A DNA stretch of 64,000 nt from the NCBI RefSeq assembly GCF_014196495.1, contig NZ_JACIDT010000007.1, positions 174,315 to 238,314 on the forward strand, written 5' to 3'. The translations under genes and the position numbers were made by a program. This DNA comes from Sphingobium jiangsuense. GTDB taxonomy: Bacteria; Pseudomonadota; Alphaproteobacteria; Sphingomonadales; Sphingomonadaceae. Of this stretch, positions 1 to 8,709 are shown piece by piece. Position 1 is the stretch's first letter; the number at the start of each line of letters is the position of its first letter. The notes under the pieces are model-generated. The model saw only the letters and a program-made list of their open reading frames with translations. It searched no databases and was not told the origin of the DNA.

Positions 1-223
1 GCCAGCCCGGACAAGAAGCCACCCCCGTCGCTGTGGACGCCCGCCATCGCCCATGATAGGGGCCTTGCCGAAATTGCCGTGGAATTCCGCCGCTGATCCG
101 GCTCGCGCCACCGGGACCGGCCGCATATTCTGGCAAGATCGTGCCCGATTGACGCCTTATTCCCTTGCCAAAGGGGACGCAGCACGGGCATGCACCGCCC
201 ATATCATCAGAAAGACCCTCATC
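1..223. other. Left-edge leader upstream of the sphingolipid acp gene
   Basis: No complete gene is visible here. On the minus strand an ATG at 45-47 opens a frame that runs off the left edge after 15 codons (MAGVHSDGGGFLSG...). It could be the start of a divergent gene but is too short to call. The plus-strand frame open from 53 is an upstream extension of acp, because a better-placed ATG lies at 224. The acp promoter should be in this stretch, but I see no convincing -35/-10 pair. Confidence 0.3.
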
Positions 224-469
224 ATGACCGACCGCCAGCAGATTTTCGATCAGGTTGCCGCCCAGATCGGCCCGTTCAACAAGAAGGGCGTGCCGCTGAG
301 CGAAGCGACCACCTTCGCCGGCGATCTGGAGTGGGACAGCCTGACGGTGATGGATTTCGTCGCCGCGATCGAGGACGAGTTCGACATCATCATCACGATG
401 AACATGCAGGCGGAAATCGAAACGGTCGGCCAGCTGGTCGATGCCGTCGCGAAGCTGAGCGCGGCCTGA
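224..469 (+). CDS. Acyl carrier protein of the sphingolipid pathway
   Basis: This 81-residue protein is an acyl carrier protein, which carries acyl chains on a 4'-phosphopantetheine arm. The attachment serine is Ser39 in EWDSLTVMDF, with the usual acidic helix after it (AAIEDEFDI). The frame is open further upstream, but the ATG at 224 gives a normal ACP length. It lies 60 bp before serine palmitoyltransferase on the same strand. In Caulobacter and sphingomonads an ACP next to spt is thought to deliver the acyl donor for the first step of sphingolipid synthesis. The dedicated role is inferred from this neighbour; the ACP fold itself is clear. Confidence 0.88.
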   Translation: MTDRQQIFDQVAAQIGPFNKKGVPLSEATTFAGDLEWDSLTVMDFVAAIEDEFDIIITMNMQAEIETVGQLVDAVAKLSAA

Positions 470-529
470 CCCGCGTCTCTTCCGCCATCCTGCCCTCCTC
501 CCCCGTTTCAGTCGCTGAAAGACCCTAGA

Positions 530-1735
530 ATGGCCGACCTCTTTACCAAGTTCGATCCCCTCATCGCGGAGCGGGAAGCGCTGCTCGCCACCGGCGTGCG
601 CGATCCCTTCGCGATCGTGATGGACGAGGTGAAATCGCCGACGCTCGCCGTCATCAAGGGCAAGGAAACCATCCTGCTCGGCACCTACAACTATATGGGC
701 ATGACCTTCGACCCGGACGTGATCGCGGCGGGCAAGAAGGCGCTCGACGAATTCGGCGCGGGCACGACCGGCAGCCGCGTCCTCAACGGCACCTATCAGG
801 GCCACAAGGAGGTCGAGGACGCGCTGAAGGACTTCTACGGCACCTCGTCGGCGATGGTGTTCTCGACCGGCTATCAGGCCAATCTGGGCATGATCTCGAC
901 GCTGGCGGGCAAAGGCGACTATGTCGTGCTCGACGCCGACAGCCATGCGTCGATCTATGACGGCTGCTTCCTCGGCGACGCGGAAATCGTCCGCTTCCGC
1001 CACAACAGCGTCGCGGATCTCGACAAGCGCCTGGGCCGCCTGCCCGCCGACGCGCAGAAGCTGGTCGTGCTGGAAGGCGTCTATTCGATGCTGGGCGACG
1101 TCGCGCCGCTGCCCGAAATGGTCGCGGCCGTGCGCAAACATCCCAATTGCATGATCCTGGTCGACGAGGCGCACGGCATGGGCTTTTTCGGCCCCAACGG
1201 GCGCGGCGTCTATGAGGAGCAGGGCGTAGAGAAGGACGTCGATTTCGTCGTCGGCACCTTCTCCAAGTCGGTCGGCACCGTGGGCGGCTTCTGCGTTTCC
1301 AACCACCCGAAGTTCGAGGTGCTGCGCCTCGTCTGCCGTCCCTATGTGTTCACCGCCTCGCTGCCGCCCAGCGTGGTCGCCACCGCCGCGACCTCGATCC
1401 GCAAGCTGATGCATGCGGGCGACAAGCGCGCGCATCTGTGGGAAAACAGCAAGCGGCTGCACGGCGGCCTCAAGAGCCTCGGCTTCACGCTCGGCACCGA
1501 CACGCCGCAATCGGCGATCATCGCGGTGATCCTGACCGACCAGGCGCAGGCCGTCGCGATGTGGCAGGCCCTGCTGGAACTGGGCCTCTACGTCAACATG
1601 GCCCGCCCGCCCGCGACCCCGGCAGGCACCTTCCTGCTGCGCTGCTCGCTCTGCGCGGAGCACAGCAACGAGCAGGTGGGGCAGATCCTCGCCATGTTCG
1701 AGGCGGCGGGCAAGGCCGTGGGCGTCCTCTCCTGA
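530..1735 (+). CDS. spt: Serine palmitoyltransferase
   Basis: This 401-residue PLP enzyme belongs to the alpha-oxoamine synthase family. It condenses serine with a long acyl thioester to give 3-ketosphinganine, the first committed step of sphingolipid synthesis. Visible family features are VDEAHGMGFFG (Asp212 and His215, which contact PLP) and GTFSKSVGTVGGF with the PLP lysine at Lys246. The length matches the soluble bacterial homodimeric enzyme (about 400-420). KBL (glycine C-acetyltransferase) and BioF share these motifs. The partner ACP immediately upstream and the ceramide synthase at 9.9 kb decide for serine palmitoyltransferase. It is probably co-transcribed with acp and cytoplasmic, loosely membrane-associated. 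Confidence 0.93.
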   Translation: MADLFTKFDPLIAEREALLATGVRDPFAIVMDEVKSPTLAVIKGKETILLGTYNYMGMTFDPDVIAAGKKALDEFGAGTTGSRVLNGTYQGHKEVEDALKDFYGTSSAMVFSTGYQANLGMISTLAGKGDYVVLDADSHASIYDGCFLGDAEIVRFRHNSVADLDKRLGRLPADAQKLVVLEGVYSMLGDVAPLPEMVAAVRKHPNCMILVDEAHGMGFFGPNGRGVYEEQGVEKDVDFVVGTFSKSVGTVGGFCVSNHPKFEVLRLVCRPYVFTASLPPSVVATAATSIRKLMHAGDKRAHLWENSKRLHGGLKSLGFTLGTDTPQSAIIAVILTDQAQAVAMWQALLELGLYVNMARPPATPAGTFLLRCSLCAEHSNEQVGQILAMFEAAGKAVGVLS

Positions 1736-1815
1736 ACCGGCCGCCGCAGCAAGGGCGAGGCGCGGCAAAACCGCCCCTGCTTCCTTCCGCCGGCAAATTG
1801 GTCTAAATCGCCTTG

Positions 1816-3852
1816 ATGGATGAAGAGGCCGCCTCCTTCTGGGACCAGAAGATAGACCGCGCCCTGCCCTGGCTGATCGGCGGGGCGCTGGTTCTCGCGA
1901 TGACGACCCTGCTCTATTTCGCCAGCATCGTCGCCCGCGACCAGAGCAACGCCCTCTATCAGCAGCAGCGCAGCTATCAGGTCGTGGCGCTGGCCCGCAG
2001 CCTCGACGCGCAGATCGCCAAGGCGGAATCCTCGCTCGCCCGCTACGTCATCAGCATGGACAAGGATATCGGCCGCCAATATCAGGACCAATGGTCCCGC
2101 GCGGGCAAGGAACTGACGGCGCTGCGCCGCGTCACCCGCACCGATCCGGCGCAGCATGAACTGGTCGCGCAGCTCGCCCTCGCCTATCGCGAGCGCGGCG
2201 AAACGCTGAACGACATCGCGCTGCGCACCACCTATGACCAGAAGAGCGGATCGCTGGGCAAATTCTACCAGGCCAGCAAGGCGGACAATCTGGTCCGCAT
2301 CACCTCGCTGCTGGAACAGGTGATCAAGACGGAAAACGACCGCCTGCAACGGCATAATCTGGATGTCGCCCGCGCGGGCTATTCGGTGCAGCAGATCACC
2401 ACCACCTACAGGCTGGTCGGCCTGATTCTCGTCGTCGCGCTGCTGCTGCTGATCTGGTTCGCGCGCACGGTCATCCATGAACGGCGGCAGGAACAGCGGC
2501 TGATCGACGATGAATATTATCGCGCGCAGATGCTGGAGGCGGCGGTCGCCGCGCGCACCGAGGAACTGCAACTCGCCTATGCGAAGCTGAAACAGGAATC
2601 GGCCGACCGCGCGAAGATAGAGCAGAGCCTGCGCCAGATGCAGAAGATGGAGGCGGTCGGCCAGCTGACCGGCGGCATCGCCCATGATTTCAACAATATG
2701 CTGGCCATCGTTGTCGGCGGGCTGGAACTGGCCCGGCTGCGCGCCGATGGGCAGCCGGAGATCATCCGCCATATCGACAATGCGATGGAGGGCGCCAACC
2801 GCGCCTCCGCCCTCACCCGCCGCCTGCTCGCCTTCGCCCGCGCCGAGCCCAATCTGCCTGACATATTGAAACCCGACGAGCTGATCCGCGACATGATCGA
2901 GTTGCTCGACCGCTCGATCGGCGACCAGATCCGCGTCGAGCTGGACCTCGACGCCGGGGACTGGCGCATCCATGCCGACCGGCATCAGCTGGAGAATGCG
3001 CTGCTCAACCTCGCCGTCAACGCGCGCGATGCGATGGACGGGCGCGGCACGCTGATCCTGCGCACCCGCCAGGCCCGCCTGCGCGCGCAGGAGATAGAGG
3101 ATTGCCCGGCGGGCGAATATCTCTGCCTTTCGGTGATCGACAATGGCTGCGGCATGGCGCCCGAAGTGCTGGAGCGCGTGTTCGAGCCCTTCTTCACCAC
3201 CAGGGCGGTCGGCAAGGGAACGGGCCTCGGCCTCAGCCAGATTTTCGGCTTCGTCGGGCAGGCGGGCGGCCAGATCCGCATCCTCTCCAAGCCGAACGAG
3301 GGCACCGAGGTGCAGCTCTACCTGCCCCGCCACCATGTCACCGCAACCGAGGCGGAAAAGCCCGCCCGCGCCGCCGATGCGCCCGCCGCGCCGCCGATGG
3401 AGGCCCCGGCGGAAGCGGTGGCCGCGGAAGCGATGGCGCCCGAACCCTCGGCCGCGCGCACGGGTCTCAATATATTGGTGGTGGAGGACGACCCCCGTGT
3501 GCTGGCGCAGACCCGCTCCGCCCTCACCGAACTGGGCCATGCCGTGACCTGCTGCCCCCAGCCGGGCAAGGCCGAGGAGATGCTGCGCGAGCATGGCGGC
3601 ATCCAGTTGATCATCAGCGACGTGCTGATGCCCGACATGACCGGGCCGGAGATGATCGCTGCGCTGCCCTCGCCCTATCGGTCCATCCCGGTGATCTTCG
3701 TCACCGGCTATGCCGGGGACGTCACCGACAACAGCATGTTCGAAGGGCATCTGCTGCTGCGCAAGCCCTATACGCTCAAGGCGTTGCAGGCGATCCTGGA
3801 GATAGCGTCTAGCCGACTGTCCGATTCGCAACCAGACGCGGCAACAGCATGA
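1816..3852 (+). CDS. Hybrid sensor histidine kinase with C-terminal receiver domain
   Basis: This is a membrane sensor kinase of about 678 residues. Two transmembrane segments (about residues 18-40 and 198-220) bracket a roughly 155-residue periplasmic helical region. A coiled linker leads to the dimerisation helix, with the phospho-acceptor His near residue 290 in [11 protein letters not shown]. The ATPase domain shows [15 protein letters not shown] (N box), DNGCGM (G1) and GKGTGLGL (G2). A proline/alanine linker (about 510-550) joins it to a receiver domain with Asp near 602 in [14 protein letters not shown] at 1813 and an ATG at 1816 are both possible starts. No separate regulator gene is adjacent. 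It lies 80 bp after spt, so it may sense envelope state, but the signal is unknown. Its 3' end overlaps the convergent gene by 44 bp. Confidence 0.88.
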   Translation: MDEEAASFWDQKIDRALPWLIGGALVLAMTTLLYFASIVARDQSNALYQQQRSYQVVALARSLDAQIAKAESSLARYVISMDKDIGRQYQDQWSRAGKELTALRRVTRTDPAQHELVAQLALAYRERGETLNDIALRTTYDQKSGSLGKFYQASKADNLVRITSLLEQVIKTENDRLQRHNLDVARAGYSVQQITTTYRLVGLILVVALLLLIWFARTVIHERRQEQRLIDDEYYRAQMLEAAVAARTEELQLAYAKLKQESADRAKIEQSLRQMQKMEAVGQLTGGIAHDFNNMLAIVVGGLELARLRADGQPEIIRHIDNAMEGANRASALTRRLLAFARAEPNLPDILKPDELIRDMIELLDRSIGDQIRVELDLDAGDWRIHADRHQLENALLNLAVNARDAMDGRGTLILRTRQARLRAQEIEDCPAGEYLCLSVIDNGCGMAPEVLERVFEPFFTTRAVGKGTGLGLSQIFGFVGQAGGQIRILSKPNEGTEVQLYLPRHHVTATEAEKPARAADAPAAPPMEAPAEAVAAEAMAPEPSAARTGLNILVVEDDPRVLAQTRSALTELGHAVTCCPQPGKAEEMLREHGGIQLIISDVLMPDMTGPEMIAALPSPYRSIPVIFVTGYAGDVTDNSMFEGHLLLRKPYTLKALQAILEIASSRLSDSQPDAATA

Positions 3853-4717
3853 CCGCCGCCAGCAGCGGGTGCCGCCGCTGCCACGGGGTGATGACGATCC
3901 GCGTGCCCGCATGGCGGTTGATCTTCCACGCCAGATAGTCGATCCCGCCCGCGAAGGTGAAGCTGGCCTTGGCCAGCCGCGCGATGCTCAGCCATTTGCC
4001 CCGCCGCTGGAGCCGCCGCCACGTGCGCGCATTGTCGGCCTCTTCGCGCGCATCCATGGGCCGGGCCGGGTCGATCGCGCCGTCCTCCCGCGCGGCGGCG
4101 AAGGCGGCGCGGTAATAATCGGGCGCACTGTCGAGGATCGAGACGCCCCGCCCCTTGCGCTCGGCGCGCAGTTCGGCGCCATAGGTCTTGGCGAAGCCCG
4201 CCTCGAACACCGCGCGCCAGTCGCCCCGCCGGTCCGCCGCGACGGCGGGCAGAGCGAGGGCGAGGAAGGTCGGCACCGCCTGCGCGACGGCTGCGGTCAT
4301 GCGGCCGCGCGCAGCATCGTCGGCCGTCCAGACCAGCCGGGTCGGCTGGGCAAAGCGCGCCCAGACCGACACATTGTCCGCCCCCGGCCCGCACAGGCGA
4401 TGGAAATCCGCCTCGCTCAGCACCGCATATTTGGCGCTCAGACCCCCATGTTCCATCGGAAAGACATTGGGCGGGATCAACCGGTTGGCGGCCGCCAGCC
4501 AGCGCCGGTCATAAGCCTCGGCATAATCGGACACGATCAGGTAGAAATCGAGCATCAGCCCGTCGAGCTGGCTTTCGCGCAGGCAGGAGCCGTAGAACAG
4601 CACCGCGCGGGCCGCACGCGGATGGCGCGCCGCGACCGCCGCCGCCATCTCCGCCACGCGCGGATCGACGGGCAGCGCCAGTTCGGCGCCGACAAGGCTT
4701 TCGAGGGAAGCGCTCAC
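3809..4717 (-). CDS. Tam41-like nucleotidyltransferase, possible ceramide-phosphate cytidylyltransferase
   Basis: This 302-residue protein starts at a GTG that overlaps the stop of the lipid kinase upstream (GTGA), so the two are translationally coupled. Near the N-terminus FYGSCLRESQ (GS at 43-44) followed by GLMLDFYLIV (Asp57) is a nucleotidyltransferase signature. The order GS, LDF, then AKYAVLS near residue 95 and SVWARFAQPTRLVW resembles Tam41, the mitochondrial CDP-diacylglycerol synthase. Tam41 joins CTP to phosphatidic acid. Here the coupled kinase probably makes ceramide phosphate, so a CDP-ceramide-forming step is an attractive inference. Caulobacter encodes comparable anionic-sphingolipid genes. 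The family assignment rests on motif order only. No signal peptide is seen. Confidence 0.6.
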   Translation of the reverse strand: MSASLESLVGAELALPVDPRVAEMAAAVAARHPRAARAVLFYGSCLRESQLDGLMLDFYLIVSDYAEAYDRRWLAAANRLIPPNVFPMEHGGLSAKYAVLSEADFHRLCGPGADNVSVWARFAQPTRLVWTADDAARGRMTAAVAQAVPTFLALALPAVAADRRGDWRAVFEAGFAKTYGAELRAERKGRGVSILDSAPDYYRAAFAAAREDGAIDPARPMDAREEADNARTWRRLQRRGKWLSIARLAKASFTFAGGIDYLAWKINRHAGTRIVITPWQRRHPLLAAVMLLPRLVANRTVG

Positions 4718-5673
4718 GCGGCCAGACGCAGGAACGGCACCGGGGGCGTGGATTTCAGCACGATCGGGCGGCCATTGTCCGCCTCGAAAATCTCGCCGTC
4801 GAGGATCACGCTGCTATGCTCGCCCTCGATGCGGATCACGTCGCCATGCTCCAGATGGATGCCGTCCATCTCCCGCGAGCCGAAGCGGCCGATCAGGCTC
4901 ATGAACAGCATGCGCAGCACGGCCGACGCGCTGTTGTCCACCGCCATCAGCTTGAGGCCGCCGCCGGCGGGCTTGGCGCCGAGCAGCAGCCGCTCCAGCG
5001 TGGTGACGATCAGCACCGAGAATCGCCCGGCCAGCTGCCCCTCGCGCAGCAGAGAGATCGACACCGGGCGCGCGGCGGGCGGCATATATTTGCCCCGGAT
5101 GCCGAACACCACCGACAGCAGCACCGCGATTGCGGTCAGCAGGTGGGAAATGCCGTTGGACAGGCCCAGCGGATAGATGCGGTTGCGGCAATAGAGGATG
5201 GAATCGGCAAGGCCGGCCCCGCCCAGGAACATGCCCAGCACCGGGCGGCTGGTCGCCTCGCCGTCCGACAGCGCGATCAGCTCGCGCGCGACGACATGGC
5301 TTTCCACGCCGTTCTTGGCGATGTCGACGATGCGCTCCAGCGCCTTGATCGGATCTCCCCGGATGCCGAGGTCGAGCGCGATCAGGTTCGTCTTGCCGTT
5401 GGGCAGCACCGCCACCGGCGGCACCTGCCCGTCGAAATGATTGCCCTGGTAGAGTTCGGTCAGCGTGGTCTGCACCGTGCCGTCGCCGCCGTTGATGACG
5501 ATGACGGTCGGCTTCACATGCGCGATCATCCGCATCGCGCGGCCGATCTGCTCGACGCTTTCCACCTCATAATGGAAAATGTCGGGATGATTGGCGCAAT
5601 AGCTGCGGACGCGCGGCAGCAGCTGACGGTTGCCCGTCGATCGGGGATTGGACAGAAGGGCAACGGCGACCAT
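4714..5673 (-). CDS. Diacylglycerol-kinase-family lipid kinase, probable ceramide kinase (CpgB-like)
   Basis: This 319-residue protein belongs to the DAGK/sphingosine-kinase superfamily. The nucleotide-binding NGGDGTVQTTLTEL motif (GGDGT at 62-66) and PPVAVLPNGKTNLIALDLG are both visible. The C-terminal half is the beta-rich lipid-binding region. Bacterial relatives phosphorylate diacylglycerol or, in Caulobacter (CpgB), ceramide. The location inside a spt/ceramide-synthase cluster favours ceramide as substrate. The order DUF2141, kinase, nucleotidyltransferase on the minus strand, with a 4-bp gap then a 4-bp overlap, indicates an operon. A plain diacylglycerol kinase remains possible. Confidence 0.8.
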   Translation of the reverse strand: MVAVALLSNPRSTGNRQLLPRVRSYCANHPDIFHYEVESVEQIGRAMRMIAHVKPTVIVINGGDGTVQTTLTELYQGNHFDGQVPPVAVLPNGKTNLIALDLGIRGDPIKALERIVDIAKNGVESHVVARELIALSDGEATSRPVLGMFLGGAGLADSILYCRNRIYPLGLSNGISHLLTAIAVLLSVVFGIRGKYMPPAARPVSISLLREGQLAGRFSVLIVTTLERLLLGAKPAGGGLKLMAVDNSASAVLRMLFMSLIGRFGSREMDGIHLEHGDVIRIEGEHSSVILDGEIFEADNGRPIVLKSTPPVPFLRLAA

Positions 5674-5677
5674 GGCT

Positions 5678-6190
5678 TTATGACTTCAACGGCTTGATCG
5701 CCAGACCCTGGCGATAGTTGATGAACACATCGAGCACCTTCGTCTCCTTGCCGACCGAAATCACGACATCCTTGTATTCCGGTTTCAGCTTGAAGAGCGA
5801 AATGTTCGGATTGCGCGAAAAGCCGCCGCCGTCGTTCCAGCTCGACTTGCCGTTGCCGTCGAGATCGTGGCGCACGGCCACGGCGAAATCCCCGGCATGC
5901 GGCAGGGCGACGCAGACGTCCATCGATCCGCTGGAGGTGACGGGCAGGTCGATGCGCTTGAGATATTGACCCTTGGCAAGGAAGTCTGCCGGATTGTTGC
6001 CATAAATCTGAACGCGCAATTTACCCGAGCGGTTCTTGAACGCGGGCACGCGAACGAGCACCGAGGGCGCATCGCCGCGCACGCAGACATTCGCATCCGG
6101 TCCGATGGGGGCGGCGGAGGCAGGCGCGGTCAGCGACGTCGCGGCCAAGGCCACGGCCACCCCGATCCCTGCACCCGAAAATTTCAACAT
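5678..6190 (-). CDS. DUF2141 family secreted protein
   Basis: This 170-residue protein has a signal peptide (AVALAATSLTAPASA, cleavage near residue 27). The mature part is a beta-rich domain with VRVPAFKNRSGKLRVQIYGN and VAVRHDLDGNGKSSWN, the latter resembling the conserved DxDxNGKxD stretch of DUF2141. The frame is open far upstream, but the ATG at 6190 immediately precedes the signal peptide. It is probably the first gene of the operon with the lipid kinase and nucleotidyltransferase. Biochemical function is unknown; the context suggests an envelope or lipid-associated periplasmic role. Confidence 0.8.
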   Translation of the reverse strand: MLKFSGAGIGVAVALAATSLTAPASAAPIGPDANVCVRGDAPSVLVRVPAFKNRSGKLRVQIYGNNPADFLAKGQYLKRIDLPVTSSGSMDVCVALPHAGDFAVAVRHDLDGNGKSSWNDGGGFSRNPNISLFKLKPEYKDVVISVGKETKVLDVFINYRQGLAIKPLKS

Positions 6191-6319
6191 GACCAATTCT
6201 CTCCTCGAAGCTATAGCCCGGCCGAGATATTCACGCGGCAGGCGGGCTGCTCCCTGTTCGCCCCATGGTTGATATGCTCCGGCTTTGCGGCCAAAACATG
6301 GTGACGGGACGACGACAAG

Positions 6320-7531
6320 TTGAAACTGCTGAACGCAACCGACCGCTATATCGCCAGGCTGATCGCCATGCCGCTCGCCGGTACGCTGGTCGTCGCCGCG
6401 ATGCTGCTCATCCTCGACAAGATGCTGCGGCTGTTCGATTTCGTCGCCGCGCAGGGCGGGCCGGTCAGCGTCGTCTGGCGCATGCTGGCCAACATGATCC
6501 CGGAATATCTGTCGCTGGGCATACCGATCGGCGTGATGCTGGGCATATTGCTCGGCTTCCGCCGCCTCGCCCTGTCCTCGGAGCTGGACGTGCTGCGCGG
6601 CGTCGGCCTCTCCCCCGCCCGGCTGATGCGCGTGCCCTATATGTTCGCCATCGCCTTCGCGCTCATCAATTTCGCCATCGTCGGCTTCATCCAGCCCTAT
6701 GCCCGCTACGCCTATGAGGGCCTGCAATATGAGCTGCGCTCCGGCGCGCTGGGGGCGTCGATCAAGGTCGGCGAGTTCACCAGTCTCGGCAAGGGCATGA
6801 CCCTGCGAATCGAGGAGAGCCGCGACAAGGGCCGCGACCTGCACGGCATCTTCGTGCGGGCGGAGCAGAAGGACGGGCAGGCGCTCGCCGTCACCGCCTC
6901 GCGCGGGACGTTCCTCGCCACCGACGACCCGGACACCATCATCCTGCGCCTGACCGACGGCGTGCTGGTGCAGAGCGCGCCGAAGCTCGCCACCCCGCGC
7001 ATATTGAGCTTCTCCGGCCACGACCTGCCGATCGACCTGCCGAAGATAGAGAATTTCCGCGGCCGCGGCGACGCCGACCGGGAGCTGACCCTGCCCGAAC
7101 TGGTGCGCGTCGGCCATGCCTCAGACACCGATATCGAGACCCGCAACGAGGTGCGCGCCAATTTCCATTTCCGCATGGCCGAGGTGGCGATGATGCTGTT
7201 GCTGCCGCTGGCCGCGCTGGCCTTCGCCATACCGCCCAAGCGGTCGACATCGGCGCTCGGCGTGTTCCTCTCCATCGTGTTCATCGTCACCTATCACAAG
7301 GTCAACCAATATGCCGAGGCGATGGGGGCGAGCGGGCGCATCGATCCGCTGATCGCGCTCTGGGTGCCCTTCCTCGCCTTCGCCGCGCTGATCCTGTGGA
7401 TGTATCATGTCGTCGCCCATCGCCCCGGCGGCCAGCCGATCGGTGCGCTGGAGGCGGTGTTCGCCAAGGGCACGCGCCTCTTCCTCAAGGGCTTTCGCGC
7501 CATCCGCAACCGCTTCGGCCATCTGGTATAG
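6320..7531 (+). CDS. lptF: LptF-type permease (YjgP/YjgQ family)
   Basis: This 403-residue inner-membrane protein is one of two paralogous permease subunits. Three helices at the N-terminus, a central periplasmic beta-jellyroll region (about 130-280) and three C-terminal helices are visible. LDVLRGVGLSPARLMRVPY is the cytoplasmic coupling segment of the family. The best start is the TTG at 6320. LptF and LptG with the ATPase LptB extract lipopolysaccharide from the inner membrane. The lptG partner follows after 14 bp. Sphingomonads replace LPS with glycosphingolipids, so the cargo here may be a sphingolipid; that is inference. Confidence 0.9.
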   Translation: MKLLNATDRYIARLIAMPLAGTLVVAAMLLILDKMLRLFDFVAAQGGPVSVVWRMLANMIPEYLSLGIPIGVMLGILLGFRRLALSSELDVLRGVGLSPARLMRVPYMFAIAFALINFAIVGFIQPYARYAYEGLQYELRSGALGASIKVGEFTSLGKGMTLRIEESRDKGRDLHGIFVRAEQKDGQALAVTASRGTFLATDDPDTIILRLTDGVLVQSAPKLATPRILSFSGHDLPIDLPKIENFRGRGDADRELTLPELVRVGHASDTDIETRNEVRANFHFRMAEVAMMLLLPLAALAFAIPPKRSTSALGVFLSIVFIVTYHKVNQYAEAMGASGRIDPLIALWVPFLAFAALILWMYHVVAHRPGGQPIGALEAVFAKGTRLFLKGFRAIRNRFGHLV

Positions 7532-7545
7532 GAAAGAAGCCCCCC

Positions 7546-8646
7546 ATGCTGCTTCAGTTTTTTCCGTCCCGCCGCATGGCCTGGTACATGGCGCGCAGCT
7601 TCCTCGTCCGCAGCCTCGCGGTGCTGGCGATGCTGGTCATCGTGCTGATGACGCTCGACCTGCTGGGCGAAAGCGGCAGCATCCTGGCCGCTCCGGGCAA
7701 TGGCGAGGAGGAATTGTGGCGCTATATCGGTCTGCGCATCCCGCAGATCATCGCCCGCTTCCTGCCCTTCTCGGTGCTGCTCGGCACGCTCATCACGCTG
7801 GCGACGATGAACCAGCACAGCGAGATCATCTCGATGAAGGCGGCGGGGCTTTCCGCACACCAGATCCTCGCGCCGCTGATCCTCGCCTCGCTGGGCATCG
7901 CGGGGGCCAGCTTCGCCTTCAACGAACGCATCGTCACCCGCGCCAGCGCAGCGCTCGACGCGTGGCAGGCGGTCGGCTACGGCACCATCCCGCGCGACAG
8001 CGGGGTCAAGACCGATGTGTGGGTACGCGACGGCAACAACCTCATCACCGCCGGCATCATCTCCGGGCGCGGCAATGACGTGACGCTGCGCCATGTCGAA
8101 CTGTTCAACCGGCTCAACAACCAGCTCGTCAACATCGTGAAGGCGGATATCGGCCGCTACGACCCCGCAACGAAGGACTGGGTGCTGCAAAATGCCCGGA
8201 TGTTCGACGTGAACCGGGGCACGGTGCGCGATCTGGGGGCTTTCCGCGCCGGGGCGGACATCCGCCCGGAACAGTTCACGCTGGCCAAGGTCGATCCCGA
8301 CGGCCTGCCCTTTGCCGAACTGCGCCGCGCGATCGCCGACCTGCGCGATGCCGGGCGCCCGGTCGCCTCGCTGGAGGCGAGCCTCTGGCACAAGATTTCG
8401 GGACCGCTTTCGGCGATATTGATGCCGCTGCTCGGCTCCGTCGCGGCCTTCGGCCTCGCGCGGTCGGGGCAGCTGTTCGTGCGCGCGGTGATCGGCATGG
8501 CGCTGGGCTTCGCCTATTTCGTCGCCGACAATTTCGCGCTGGCGATGGGCAATCTGGGTGCCTATCCGCCCTTCCTCGCCGCCTGGGCGCCGTTTCTGCT
8601 GTTCCTGCTGCTGGGCGAGGCGGTGCTTATTCGTACTGAGGAATAA
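7546..8646 (+). CDS. lptG: LptG-type permease (YjgP/YjgQ family)
   Basis: This 366-residue protein is the second permease half, with the same three-helix / periplasmic domain / three-helix layout as its neighbour. SEIISMKAAGLSAHQILAPL is the family coupling segment. The ATG at 7546 gives the usual length for LptG (about 360); the longer open frame upstream only reads through the end of lptF. The two genes form an operon. No lptB, lptC or lptA is in this window, so those partners must be encoded elsewhere. Confidence 0.9.
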   Translation: MLLQFFPSRRMAWYMARSFLVRSLAVLAMLVIVLMTLDLLGESGSILAAPGNGEEELWRYIGLRIPQIIARFLPFSVLLGTLITLATMNQHSEIISMKAAGLSAHQILAPLILASLGIAGASFAFNERIVTRASAALDAWQAVGYGTIPRDSGVKTDVWVRDGNNLITAGIISGRGNDVTLRHVELFNRLNNQLVNIVKADIGRYDPATKDWVLQNARMFDVNRGTVRDLGAFRAGADIRPEQFTLAKVDPDGLPFAELRRAIADLRDAGRPVASLEASLWHKISGPLSAILMPLLGSVAAFGLARSGQLFVRAVIGMALGFAYFVADNFALAMGNLGAYPPFLAAWAPFLLFLLLGEAVLIRTEE

Positions 8647-8673
8647 CGGCCAACCACCAGCACCATCGAGAAC

Positions 8674-8697
8674 GATGCCAGCCTGCGCCGGCATGAC
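8674..8697. repeat. Short palindromic intergenic repeat
   Basis: The stretch ATGCCAGCCTGCGCCGGCAT forms a short hairpin between lptG and the convergent desaturase. The same half-element occurs at 13248-13267 (ATGCCAGC and GCTGGCAT around a CTGC loop) and, rearranged, at 38433-38453. It looks like a member of a dispersed sphingomonad intergenic family and may act as a bidirectional transcription barrier here. Confidence 0.55.
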
Positions 8698-8709
8698 AAA
8701 GGGGAGGCT

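Noticed and set aside
1588..3912. 774-codon open frame on the minus strand
   Set aside because: It is antisense to spt and the hybrid kinase, has no family motifs and an Arg/Gly/Gln-rich composition typical of high-GC shadow frames.
5678..7117. 479-codon version of the DUF2141 gene
   Set aside because: The upstream two thirds are antisense to lptF; the signal peptide begins at the ATG at 6190.
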